From Congeria kusceri (Eukaryota > Mollusca > Bivalvia > Myida > Dreissenidae), in NCBI GenBank assembly GCA_027627225.1, contig CM051036.1, positions 42,273,926 through 42,337,925 on the forward strand: a stretch of DNA of 64,000 nucleotides, given 5' to 3'. The position numbers and the translations under genes were made by a program. This document shows positions 11,593-22,829 of this stretch, one piece after another. Numbering within the stretch: the first letter of the stretch is position 1; each line of letters opens with the position of its first letter. The notes beneath the pieces are model-generated. The model had not been told where the DNA came from. It saw nothing but the letters and a program-made list of their open reading frames with translations, and did no database searches.

Positions 11593-12588
11593 CCCCCAAA
11601 TTGGGTAAAATATTAATTCTCATAGCTAAAATAAAGTGTTGTTATCCTCAAAATGAACGTACCTGTATATTATAATCGTTTCAACAGTTTCGGTAAACAT
11701 ATACTTTGATCGTTATGCACAATGAAGGTAACAAAAACTGTTAGTGTAAATAACGACTCGATGTAAAGTAATTCAGCATATATTCAAATCATACAGGTAA
11801 AAGCACACATAAGAACAAATACGATAATAATAATAATACCAAAAATAAATATAATAACAATTATAATGCTAATTTCACCGAAAGAAGAAAAAGAAACATA
11901 CTTATTCCTTATTCGTAGGATTTTTTCAGTGAAACATGAACAAAACAAAACGATCTGAAAAAAAGTGGTTATAAACACAAACACATATCGTATGAACAAC
12001 GTATAACTATCAATAAACAGTAAGGACAGTACGTATAAATATCACCGAAAGGCAACATATTCCATCGTTGTGAACAATCTAAAGGTAACTTGTCGCCAGA
12101 CAGTATCGTGTCCTAGCAATCTGAATTAAGTATACTATCTCTCCAATGCAAACGTATTTTAGCGTCTGAGTTTAATCAGACTACGTGCTCTGCTGTTATT
12201 ATCAAGATCATGTATGTTAACATGTACTGTTATAAATACGTTTTGCTGTATATCTTGGGTTTACAAAAACAATACACGTAAACGCAATAAACAGGTCTAG
12301 AAGGATATACAAATATGGACAAAAATATGTTTCCTCTAAAATATATTGTGTCCGTTTTGCTTTATTACTATCTCCAACATCAAATATTACATAGCAGATT
12401 CGATCAAAAACGACAAAATATCAGACATGAAACATGCACAGGCATTGCAACCCACTAACTTGCTCGAAGTACATTTATACAGGTAAGCATCGCCAATCGG
12501 TTTGAACCAGATGTTCAATTATAAACAAAGTGAAACTCCAGCTGCGACAGGAGGAGAGAACTCTTATTATCAGCACGAGGTCCTTAAT

Positions 12589-13158
12589 TCAAGTATTCCT
12601 GTCTGCGAAGCTCGGCGGTGGAGCCGATGGTTCCCGGTGCACTGGGACCGGCGGCGAGTAGGGCGGCGGGGGCTCGGCGGGCGGATAAGGCTGACGTCCG
12701 CCGCCTCGTTGTTGCTGCTTCTGCTGAATCATCTGCTGCTGTAACGCGATCTGCTGCTGTAGCAGCTGGTTCTGCTGCTGTAACGACTGCACATGCTCGT
12801 TGTTTGCGTTGTTCACGCCAATCGTCTGCGGCTGTTGGATGTACGTGTTGTTGCTGATGATGTTTGTGTTCGTCTGCGCCGTGATGACGCTGCTGAGGTG
12901 TTCAGTGTAGCCTCTTCCGACTGGCCCTACAGTCAGGCCAAACACCTTGGCGCAGATGCAGTACAAACAAATGCTCAGTACAACCGCAACAATCGCTAGA
13001 ACGCACGCGATCAATGTTATCGTTGCTATCGTTCTATTTGCCACAATCGGTGTGACCTCATAACCGGCGTCCGAAACCCCGCCCACTACAGCGAAAACTA
13101 TGCCCAATATGCAAGCAAACATCAGAAGAACCGCCAAAATCATGGACTGGAATACTAC
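12589..13158 (-). CDS. Tetraspan protein, terminal exon
   Basis: Minus-strand acceptor tttcag, then GTAGTATTCCAG and TCCATGATT. A second in-phase acceptor (attccag) lies 12 bases further in. Codes for the rest of helix 2, helices 3-4, the Gln-rich segment and the PPPPY tail ending in FADRNT. GC-rich relative to its surroundings, as expected for an exon here. Confidence 0.75.
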   Translation of the reverse strand, partial: VVFQSMILAVLLMFACILGIVFAVVGGVSDAGYEVTPIVANRTIATITLIACVLAIVAVVLSICLYCICAKVFGLTVGPVGRGYTEHLSSVITAQTNTNIISNNTYIQQPQTIGVNNANNEHVQSLQQQNQLLQQQIALQQQMIQQKQQQRGGGRQPYPPAEPPPPYSPPVPVHREPSAPPPSFADRNT

Positions 13159-14402
13159 CTGAAATTGTCACACCGTCATAGTTATCATCAACATTAATTC
13201 ATTCTCGTATAATTTCGTAGAATATAAAAAATAGAGTGGAATATGTTGCTTTTTCATGTTAGAAACAGCGTTCTGAAAACTCCGGGTTAATTTTACAGAA
13301 CTTTTAACTTTATAATATTTTACAAATAAAACTTGCACATTACGGATATTGTAAACTAAGTAAAAAGAAACCTTAATACAAATTTACAACTATAGACAAT
13401 TAAAATAGACAAGCAATATTTAACTCAACTTTTACGACACAAATAAAACACTTAAGTTTCTAATTATTATATGGACGACACATTTCGCCCATATAATACG
13501 AACAATACATTAGAAGACTACTACAACGACTACTTCAAAATTGAAGCCAAACTCACCACTCTCCTAACGACAGCCATCCTCTCCCTGGAGCTATCGGCCT
13601 TTCTGCCGCAAACTGAGATACATGCGCTCGTCATCGCCATGAACAGCGCCTACAGGGAGTTACATGTCCTTACTAACATTGCTGTTGCCTAAATTGTCCC
13701 TCATACTCATCATAACACTACGAAACTAAGGTATTATTAGTAAACATTGAGAGTTAAACTATAATGATTGTGTATATAAATACAATATAATTCTTAGATA
13801 TGACTCTCTTACATGTAATGAAAGCACTGGCAGAGAAGCACTATACACACAATATAAACCAATGTTAAAAATCCGACGCGGGTGGGGGGGGGGGGGGGGG
13901 GCGGGGCGTTCGAACCGATTGTTTTCCAACTAGTTCTACCCAGGAAACGGACTCCAAAGTGTGTCGATAAGCATTAGGCTTTCTACATAATCGAGCTAAA
14001 ATAAGTAGGTTTAATATATATAGGCCTACATGAGGCGTGTCTTTGGAAACCCGGGCCGAATTAACCCAGACCAGGACTACACTTTCCACTTTTATGGTAT
14101 TTTCTGTTTCAAGGAAGTATCTTCTAAACATAAAACTACTGTAGGCGTAGAGTGTCGTCCCAGATTAGCCTGTGCGGACTACCTGTTAAACAACAGCAAA
14201 CTGCAAAGCATGTTGCTACATCACGTACCAGCGGCCCCGCGGCGAGCCCGCCAGCGTAGTACGGCAGCACGTCGAACTGGCGGTACTCAAGCACGCCCAC
14301 CAGCCCGCAAATCAGCAGCACGAGCCCGAGCGCGCCTAGGGCCGCCGACAGCCACAGGTACCACTTCCGGGCGCTGGACAGGTCTACGGTAGTGAGAAAC
14401 AT
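12589..14402 (-). CDS. Four-helix membrane protein with Gln-rich and PPxY tail
   Basis: Two exons are supported on the minus strand: 14402-14229 and 13158-12589 (stop TGA), joined in phase 0, giving about 247 residues. Hydrophobic segments in order: WLSAALGALGLVLLICGLV; AGGLAAGPLVVFQSMILAVL; LMFACILGIVFAVVGG; then, after a short loop with an N-glycosylation site (NRT), ITLIACVLAIVAVVLSICL. This gives a tetraspan outline loosely like MS4A or claudin-like proteins; I cannot assign a family. The tail has a Gln-rich heptad-like stretch, then a Pro-rich end with PPPPYSPP, a consensus PPxY site for WW-domain proteins such as Nedd4-type ligases. The N-terminus is uncertain: start at MFLTTVD, or an upstream exon spliced at about 14383. 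A minus-strand AATAAA lies near 12360-12365. Confidence 0.7.
13471..13692 (+). CDS. Unrecognised 73-codon ORF nested antisense in an intron
   Basis: ATG to TAA, beginning MDDTFRPYNTNNTLEDYYND. It lies on the plus strand inside the intron (13159-14228) of the minus-strand tetraspan gene. Codon use looks exon-like (many C-ending codons such as ATC, CTC, GCC), unlike the AT-rich flanks. No signal peptide, helix-rich middle, no motif I know. It could be a small gene, an exon of an unseen gene, or chance. Confidence 0.3.
   Translation: MDDTFRPYNTNNTLEDYYNDYFKIEAKLTTLLTTAILSLELSAFLPQTEIHALVIAMNSAYRELHVLTNIAVA
14031..14191. mobile_element. Foldback MITE, partial copy
   Basis: Starts atgaggcgtgtctttggaaa and contains ttttatggtattttctgttt and agtgtcgtcccagattagcc; the second terminus is missing. 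Lies in the tetraspan intron. The poly-G tract at 13880-13901 lies nearby. Confidence 0.65.
14229..14402 (-). CDS. Tetraspan protein, first recognised coding exon
   Basis: Minus-strand donor CTG/GTACGTGA at 14228. Encodes MFLTTVDLSSARKWYLWLS, the first helix and the loop VLEYRQFDVLPYYAGG. The open frame continues upstream to 14444 but enters a dispersed repeat (gcccgtatccac), so that extension is doubtful. A pyrimidine-rich acceptor at about 14384 is an alternative 5' end. Confidence 0.65.
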
Positions 14403-14989
14403 AGTTGGTAGAAGTAGTCCAAGTTGCCTAGAGCCCGTATCCACAAAGTAAACTCTTGAGTAAATTTCTTAAAACCATGAAATTCCGCTTGCCCATTGCT
14501 TTATCATTCATGCTTCAAATTCCCTTCAGATAGTTAAATTGTACATAGAACACGTGATCTGAACGTAAGTTGATCATAAGTTAAGATTACTCTTAGAAGC
14601 CCAATGAATTCTGGCCCTAAACATTAGCGGCCGTTTCTCTTACTGCCTTTATTTCTTTTACAAAGATATTTGTGTTTAAAAATGACACTGATTTATCACT
14701 ATTGTGAATAAAAATGTAATTTAAGAACTTAAGAAATTTAGTTTCGACAGAGAGGTTGTTTGTGAACCGAATTTGTGGTATTTGTAAATTTCTGTGTAGA
14801 CGCTGACGTTTATTTGTGAAATCTCTACATTTTCTGTAAACATAATAAATGTATTAATTCTGCTAAATTTGGTGCACATTTAATTTCGACAAAGCATCAA
14901 GTATGCTTTAATAAAATGATCTGATTTTAAATTGTCGTATTAAATCAGCAACAGTTCAATTACAAATATAACAAATATTGAAGGAGTTA

Positions 14990-15535
14990 ACTCACAACTG
15001 GCAAAACAATAAAGATAATTTGATACAATTTTCTTTTTGCGTTAGTGTCATGTTGTATAATATGGATAATTTGAGACCATTTTCTTTTTGCGTTAGTGTC
15101 ATGTTGTATAATATGGATAATTTGAGACCATTTTCGTTTTGCGTTAGTGTCATGTGGTATAATATGGATAATTTAAGACCATTTTCTTTTTGCGTTAGTG
15201 TCATGTTGTATAATATGGATAATTTGAGACCATTTTCTTTTTGCGTTAGTGTCATGTTGTATAATATGGATAATTTGAGACCATTTTCGTTTCGCGTTAG
15301 TGTCATGTGGTATAATATGGATAATTTAAGACCATTTTCTTTTTGCGTTAGTGTCATGTTGTATAATATGGATAATTTAAGACCATTTTCTTTTTGCGTT
15401 AGTGTCATGTTGTATGATATGGATAATTTAAGACCATTTTCTTTTTGCGTTAGTGTCATGTTGTATAATATGGATAATTTAAGACCATTTTCTTTTTGCG
15501 TTAGTGTCATGTTGTATGATATGTTACTAGAAATA
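14990..15535. repeat. 51-bp minisatellite
   Basis: About ten copies of a 51-bp unit containing ttttctttttgcgttagtgt and catgttgtataatatgg. The unit length is a multiple of three without stops, so 190-200-codon frames are open on both strands. I treat these as by-products, not genes. Confidence 0.93.
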
Positions 15536-15871
15536 TTAGTGTTATCAAACATAAAGCAGTAAAAATCTGTACTACACACTAATAAAAGTACCTGCTTTTC
15601 CCATTGTGTCACATTAATATATCAAGATATTCCTTCCTTCAAATGTGCATAGCTTGAAATATATAAATAATTATTTATAGTTCCTCCATTTAACTACGGA
15701 ATGTACTGTATATCTCATGCATGGCTTGGGGTTTATTTATTTATTGATATTGAACGGCTATTGTTCTATGTAACCTCACGGTATTGTTTTTGATTGTGAA
15801 GTATACGTTACACCGCCCTTGAGACTCTACTGTGCTATAGTAGTGTAAAGACACTGATTTAAACCTATTAA

Positions 15872-16353
15872 TGAGGCATGTCGTGTGCAAATCGGGCTGA
15901 ATGCATGTGCGTATAGTGTCGTCACGGATTAGCATGAGCAGTCCGCACATGTTAATCCGGGACGTTACTTTCCGCCTGAACATAACTTGTGTGGGGATTG
16001 GTCATGAAATTATTTCTACGGCCATTCTCCCCCTACTTCTGATTCAAGTAGGGCAGTTGTCAGTTACTGGCATAGGTATGTGCACTTAGTACTGGTAAAC
16101 CGCTAATATCGGCTAAGCTTGCGGAGGAAAAGTGTGAGTAGGTTAACTGACCGCCGTGATATGACAGAAATACTGTTAAAAACGGCTAAAAATCCAAACA
16201 AACAAACAAACTTTCAGCCTAAAGTGTATTTATGTTTTAGAAGAGACGGCCTTCAAACTGAAATACCATAAAAGCGGAAAGTGTCGTCCTGGATTAGCTT
16301 GCGCGGACTGCACAGGCTGATCCGGGACGACACTTTACGCAATGTATGCTTTA
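15872..16353. mobile_element. Foldback MITE interrupted by a SINE
   Basis: Left half 15872-15977 (aatgaggcatgtcgtgtgc) and right half 16210-16353 (ending acactttacgcaatg) form one element. It is split by a SINE body at 15978-16209 with a duplicated target (actttccgcct at 15967-15977; actttcagcct at 16210-16220). Confidence 0.75.
15978..16209 (+). mobile_element. tRNA-derived SINE, headless (5'-truncated) copy
   Basis: Body starting cataacttgtgtggggattg and ending in an (aaac)n tail. It lacks the tRNA-like head seen at 26594. 5' truncation, the A-rich simple tail and an 11-bp near-perfect target duplication indicate LINE-type retroposition. Confidence 0.75.
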
Positions 16354-17022
16354 GCAGTATGACTATCGACAATATCCCCAACCATCGTGTAAAAACAAGA
16401 ACCCAAACATAATTAACTTTCTGTATATTCTAAATACAGTGTATGCCAAACACCACAAAAAGTTAAAATGACCAAATCCAGAATGGACTGTCCTCTTGCA
16501 ATGTACAGCATGTAACGACTATGTTTAACGTATGTGATGAAAAACCAATGTAAGAACGTTTGTGCCGGAAGCTGATAATGTTTATTACAAAAATCACTGA
16601 TCCTTCAAGTAAAACTGTTTATAGATAGATTCATTATTTACATACAGAATTTCGTGGAGACACGAAATAAAGCCGAATATTAAGATTAATTTTCGACACG
16701 ACATTCTACACACAACACCAGTCACTTCGTTTAGATCGTCTTGTTAAATGGTAAACATTAAGTGAAAATCAAATTCTAAATTACAATGTATCTGATGGAA
16801 AATATATAATTCCAAATGCAATTACGTAATATTTAAATCTTAATTCAAACATGATACTCGCTAATTTTTCTATAGAAGAAGAACAAAATTATCGTTGTTA
16901 AACAACGAAATAAACAAGGAAACAGAAGTGCCTAATCTGAGCGGAGCATAGTAAAACGTAGTTTCCAATTACAATTGCAAAACTACATGTCAGATCATGT
17001 TAGAATTGAAATAATTTTCGCA
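16354..17022. other. Intergenic, nothing recognised
   Basis: AT-rich. At 16889-16907 a short sequence, attatcgttgttaaacaacg, resembles the terminus of the MITE at 17023. Confidence 0.45.
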
Positions 17023-17159
17023 TTATCGTTGTTTATAGGTCAATAAACAAACCTTTGTCGTTCTGATGCGTGACTTTTAAACAACTCGGGCTAACCATGG
17101 TTTAATTCCTACGCATCAGAACTCCAAATCGTTGTTTATTGGCCGATAAACAACGATAA
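17023..17159. mobile_element. 137-bp MITE with 29-bp inverted termini
   Basis: The ends ttatcgttgtttat and ataaacaacgataa are perfect inverted repeats, extending to 29 bp with three mismatches. An inner pair ttctgatgcgt/acgcatcagaa is also inverted. Non-coding foldback element. Confidence 0.7.
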
Positions 17160-17676
17160 ATCGAAAAACATTCATTAAATAAACTTTAAAATGTATTCAC
17201 CGATTTTGCAATACCTTGATTACGTGTGCCTTTTAGCAGCATGACTCTGAAGAATACCCCACCTTACCTAAAGGCATAATATGCATATGCATGCGCAAGC
17301 GTGCATGCAATCAAATTTAGAAACATGTTCGCAATCTCCATGAAATTGATATACATGCATTCATTTAATGTATTTTGTCTTTTAAGAATAACATGTTCAA
17401 GTCGAATGAAGAGAATATTGTTTTAATCCTCAAGTGTTTTGCTGGAGAATAAATTACTTGATTGAAGCTATTCAATCTATAGACATGCCGATGTGCAGTA
17501 TGAAAAGCTATGCAGAATTAGAAAAATAATTAATTGTTTTACATCAAAGAAACAAATCATAGTACAAACAGTTATAAACTAGTAAGGAATTAGATGAAAA
17601 TTTACTGTATAAAAAAGCTGCTGTAAATACGTTATGCTTTCCTTTGGAGGAAAACCCAAGCGATATTGTCTTAGGC

Positions 17677-20600
17677 CAACATTTTTTTTATTTTTTGTTT
17701 TACGGGAATTTTTTTTTTTTATTTGAGTCGGGGGGGGGGGGGGGGGAATAATCACCAGTCGACAAAAAAAATAAAAAAATAAAAATGAAAAAAATATAAT
17801 TTTATTTATTTTCAAAATAAAACATTTTTTAACAGTCACGGCCAACAACATACACTTTTAAGACATACTAGTAAAAATAAAATAGTTGAAAACTCTTTAA
17901 CTATGTATTTGAACAGAATTAAACAATCATTATTTGATACTGGTTTACTGGTTTATTTGGCAAATCGACATGAGCAATGCCTTTGGCCATTTACAAAACA
18001 CATAATGAAAGATGGCCACATTAGCAACATTACAAGTTCAAAATACATAATTCCAATTATACAAAGCAGGCGTTATAAAAATATTGTACAAAAACATATC
18101 TATCTATAAAGTGGATTGATTAACTTATTTTATAATAGGTTAAGAAGCAACACTATCTAGGGTTTGGGAACGTCGTAACATCGCAAAGTACGTCAATTTT
18201 TAAAGTCGTCTTAACAAACCAATTTTTTCTGATGACATGAGATTAACAAATTTATTAATTGTACTAAAAGCATTTGAAATTTTATATTTTTGCCTTAAGT
18301 CATGATACAAGGGACAGCAGAGTACAAAGTGGAATTCTGACTCAACAACATTGTAATTGCATAGTTTACATAGTCTATTACTTCTATCCACATTCTTGTA
18401 TCTTCCTGTTTCAATCTCAAGAGAATGTGAACATAATCGTAACCTAGTCAATGCAATTCTATTATTATCCTGGTCAATAGCATCTAAATATGTTTCATAC
18501 CTAAAAACAGTTTTAATTTTTTTATAATACTCTAATTTGTTTTGAGAATTCACAGTTTCCGACCATATCTGTATATATTGGTCACGCAACCTTTGCTTTA
18601 ACATGGGTATATAGCCAAAATTTGCGTGAACCACTTTTACTTAACACATACAATTTCTGTTTTTCATTCCTGTAAAAAGATTGTTTAGCCTTACGTTGGA
18701 TACATTTAAAAGCACTCCTTGCATTCAAAAAATTCAGTCTATTTACATCACTAGAATTAGTTTTAAACATGCGTTTACTTTGATTAAAAGTCGACTTAGC
18801 ATTTCTACAGTCAATATTAAACCAAGGGGATTCCTTACCACTATTTCGATTGTTATTGACTTTAGTGCGAAATGTTTTACCATAAACCTTAAATGACAGA
18901 TCAAAAATAGTACTTGACAAACTATTCAAGTAGGTATTAATATATGTTAAACCATCTGAAAAACTTTTCAGCAATTCATCAAAAACTTGTTTATTATCAT
19001 ACAACACGTTTTGCAATTCTTCATTTTTAATTGAGCTATCGTCCCACAATAATTTTTCAACACTAGCAGTATTAACAGTAGATGCATTATTGGCGCAATT
19101 TAATTGGAACTCAATTGGGCAATGATCCGAGAATTCAGTAATATCATGTACACATATACCGTTAAACCGACCAAATATTTCATAATCACATATAACATAA
19201 TCGACTACACTAGCAGCAAATCTATTTCTGTTAAATTATACTTATCCAAACATTTATTTATTTTTAACTTGACAACTGCTTTTGTTTCATATTGTATTGT
19301 CATATTTCTGTGTTTGTACACTTGTTATTATTTTAATTTAAACATTAATTAGCTGGCACTTTCGTTGACCCCGGTATCATGTCAATTTTCATTCTTTTTG
19401 TAACTACTGGATCATCTGGAGCTCACTAACTTAATACTGAAATTTAGTAGTTTTCCCGACCTGTTTTCTTTTATTCATACTTTAAATTGACATGGCCTAT
19501 AAGTTTACCCTAAAAGTTTACCTATTTTCAAACTGGTCCGATGCAATCATTAGGCAATTTATACAGTTTAATAATGCATATACTTTAAGTATGGCATTTT
19601 AATCAATATTATTTATTTCATCAAACCTACCCAAAGCTTTTTATAATGTCAAAGTGTATGCCTGAGAACACCTCTGCTTCGTCGGCAAAGACACTCAAAA
19701 TGATTACTTTTTTCACATAAATCGGTAACGATGTCAGAAACTGTGTTGTTCTATGCTATTTTGCGGATTGAAATGGATTCTCTTTCATTTTTGATCAATT
19801 TTCAGATTTTTTTTCTGCCGATTTGGGGGAAAGGGCCTGGCCTTTTTATAAGGAAAATTAGCACGAAATGCCTGATTTGGGGGGAAAAAATAAGCAATTT
19901 TGGGGAAAGATTTTAACAGCTATACGATGTTTACAATCCACACATTACTAATTGTAAGCGTCATGTAATTGTAGTATAATTTGTCACAATTCCCCTGTCA
20001 TCTGGCTTTTCTAGGAACACAGGCCACTGGAGGAACCTACCTCAATGTTTTTATTGTTTTAATTGATATATATTTTACTGTCAGTGTTGTATATTAATAT
20101 TATGGCATTAACAAAAGCACTTGTACACTTAAATTACTTGCAGTATATTAAATGCATTAAACATTGTAGTTTATTGTTCATTGCAGTAATTTGAATAACT
20201 TTAAATTTATTTTTAATGTCAACATGTATACACTCACCGTTATAATATTTACAAGTGCTTCACAAAATATTAATGAATGAACTAAAATTTGTAAATAGTA
20301 TACTATAATGAATTGTTGCACTCTGGTTAACATAAAAAGGATTAACACAATATATATCAATTAGTACATGTATCAAAAACAACTAATTAGTAAAATAGGA
20401 TATTATATTTGAAGTAAGAACTCAAGAACAAGCCACTTTGACTTTACTGTCCGAAATGTAAACACACCCGATAACCAGTCCATTTGACATATTCCAGACA
20501 CAAAATTTTACACTCCATTTATCAATAAGATAATCCTTTAATTAGTTGTGTCCGCTGATTCTACGACAGCTTGCTAGCAATCATCTTTAATAAGACAGTG

Positions 20601-20915
20601 AATGCTGACAAACAGCTCGTTGTTTTCACAAATTTGATAATGAATTTCCGAGAAACCACGAACCTGGCAGACTGTGCTAAACAAGTGTTTGGTCTCCATC
20701 GGGAAAGAAATGGAAATAGTACTTTTTATTGGAACATAGTACACAACATTTTAGCTATCGGCATATAATTTTTTGGTGCTATGAATAAAATACAAAGTCG
20801 GCGGGCAAATTATAAATAAAATTCACAAAAGTTACTTTTATTTTTATTTGATTTTGTCAAAATTTAGGGTCGGCGCTCCCGTAAAACAAAAGATAAAAAA
20901 ATGTTGGCCTTACAT
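17677..20915. mobile_element. 3.2-kb segment bounded by inverted repeats (possible DNA transposon remnant)
   Basis: Left end 17677-17735 (aggccaacatttttttta, ttgttttacgggaa) and right end 20866-20915 (ttcccgtaaaac-type, aaaatgttggcc) are inverted copies of about 40 bp. The interior includes the non-LTR fragment at 18195-19235 but no transposase I can recognise. Termini resemble those of the segment 57896-59512. Chance pairing of two solo termini cannot be excluded. Confidence 0.4.
18195..19235 (-). mobile_element. Non-LTR retrotransposon remnant (internally deleted)
   Basis: Minus-strand translation shows, in order, the end of an endonuclease domain (VVDYVI..., FSDHCPIEF) at about 19235-19100, the linker typical of these elements (PWFNIDCRNAKSTFNQSKR, RKAKQSFYRNEKQKLY) at 19049-18582, then directly the C-terminal zinc-finger-like region (CKLCN...ESEFHFVLCCPLYHDLR) at 18634-18200. 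The reverse transcriptase core is missing, and the two parts are in different frames where they overlap. A dead copy. Confidence 0.8.
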
Positions 20916-21990
20916 GGTCGATTTGTGCGTTGTTTCGTTTTACCTTTCCACACATGTTAAGTCTCTGTACTACTGTTCTGTCAGCCCTACGGTAAAATTA
21001 ATGCAAAATGAAATCAGGCAACAACAAAATGAAATCAGGCAACAACAGCTAAACAGCTAAACCGGTTATAGCCGCCCGAAAAAAATAAACAAGGTGCTGA
21101 AAATTAATGCATTTATTAAAATAAACAGTTTAAATATCGGATTTCCAAAAAAAAAACATTTAAAATTAGCAATATAGAACTAAATGTAGGTTAAAATGTG
21201 ACTTATTCTCTCTTCCAAAAAAAACAACAACATACGGCTTAAAAGATATCTCAATGACACAATTTAACTGACAAAATATACTACTTTGATGAATGTAGAC
21301 CATTTTCATAGAGACCAGCAGCTCACAGTTAATTTTGTACAAATGCTGCTTACCATACGTGATTATTAATATTCAGAATACCATTAGAACCGGTTTGAAT
21401 ATAATAAACAGTGTATTCACCTATTTAAAGTGCATTTATTATACATGTATTGATATTAATTATACTCAAGTTTATATTCAATATGTATTTTAATATTTTC
21501 TGCAAAGTAATCATCAATGAATCTTTCGCTTTGTGAACAGGTGAAGTTAATATGTAAAACTAAGTAGTTATCATTTAACTGCCCGTCCAATTCGTTACTT
21601 AACTAGCACGCTTAAACGTGATATCATGTTTCAATAAAAGCTACTATCACTGGGTTAAATATATTGCCATCGTAACAACTATGGTACATACAAGCGTTTC
21701 GGAATCGGGAACGAAAACACACTATAAAAACATGCTTGACAAATCGTTATAAAGCTACAACTTCATAAAATTACTTAAGGAGAATCTAGTAAGACAACAA
21801 TCTGAGAAACATGTGAAAGACGTTCAAGAAACAGAACTGAAACTCATTGGTGTTACTGGAATAACGGAGGATAAGTTGAGTGACGGATTCTGACAAAGTA
21901 AAGGAATATTGACACATTGTGCTAAAGTGTTGTTCGAGTTAGGTCGAGAAAAGGTTAGTAAATGTATAAATTATGTCATGACATTTAATC
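19240..21990. other. AT-rich spacer, no gene recognised
   Basis: Several open frames of 60-80 codons, all low in complexity and without family features. Apart from the inverted-repeat end at 20866-20915, I see no structured element. Confidence 0.45.
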
Positions 21991-21995
21991 ATTTG

Positions 21996-22027
21996 CGGCG
22001 TGTCGTGTGAAAACCGAGCTTAATGCC
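21996..22027. mobile_element. Foldback MITE terminal fragment
   Basis: Short solo end gcggcgtgtcgtgtgaaaac, then cgagcttaatgcc; the rest of the element is absent. Confidence 0.45.
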
Positions 22028-22268
22028 TCCTGCATCTATTACTAGTAGGTTCGGGAGCAACCCGTGCAGTTTGTCTGACTGTGCATGCGTATATGTATAT
22101 TTATGCTTTAGTAAAAGCGATTTTACATTTTACGTGCCGATTTCTAGCACCGTTTCAAGTGTGACGTCAATGTCGCGACAAAGCGCGTGTCGCAAATTCA
22201 GAATGGGGCACCCCAAAGTATAGACGGCACTCTTCATAATGCTCCTGTAGAGTATCTTGCTAGGCATT

Positions 22269-22622
22269 CAGGGGCGTAGCTTGGGTTGAAAAAAATGTAT
22301 AGGCACAATAGGCGGAATCTACAAAATTGACCCTATAAGCGATAATTTGGACCAGGACTGTTTATACTCGTATGTGACTACAAACAACTAACTTCAGCTT
22401 AACCCCGATTCTACAAAATAATTGTAAAACAAGTGTGTGTTTAATGAAATTTATTTCATATTGACGTAATCGACTCATTAAACAATGAAGTATCAACACA
22501 GCCAGAGAGATACCCTCACCCCCATCCCCCCTCTTGTTTTTATTGCATTTTTGGCATATTTATATGTTTCATCTCTGGAAAAAGGCACTTGCCTATAGGG
22601 CCTAAAGGAAGCTACGCCCCTG
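22269..22622. mobile_element. hAT-like MITE with 5-bp target duplication
   Basis: Termini caggggcgtagctt and aagctacgcccctg are perfect inverted repeats flanked by gcatt on both sides (22264-22268; 22623-22627). The caggggcgtagc terminus is widespread in animal hAT-type non-autonomous elements. No coding capacity. Confidence 0.8.
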
Positions 22623-22829
22623 GCATTGTAAGTGTGCAACGCAGGTATCATTCTGAAGGGCTTTTGGTGCCCAATCGGGCTACACGCGATCTTAAAATCA
22701 TGAAGACAACCTTACGTTTCAATGCGGCTTAATCACCGGGTGTGATAACCACAATAAGTTAATATCGAGGCTTATATTATATTCCGCATTGGCGATTACA
22801 ATTCAGGCCTCGACGAAATATGTATGGAA

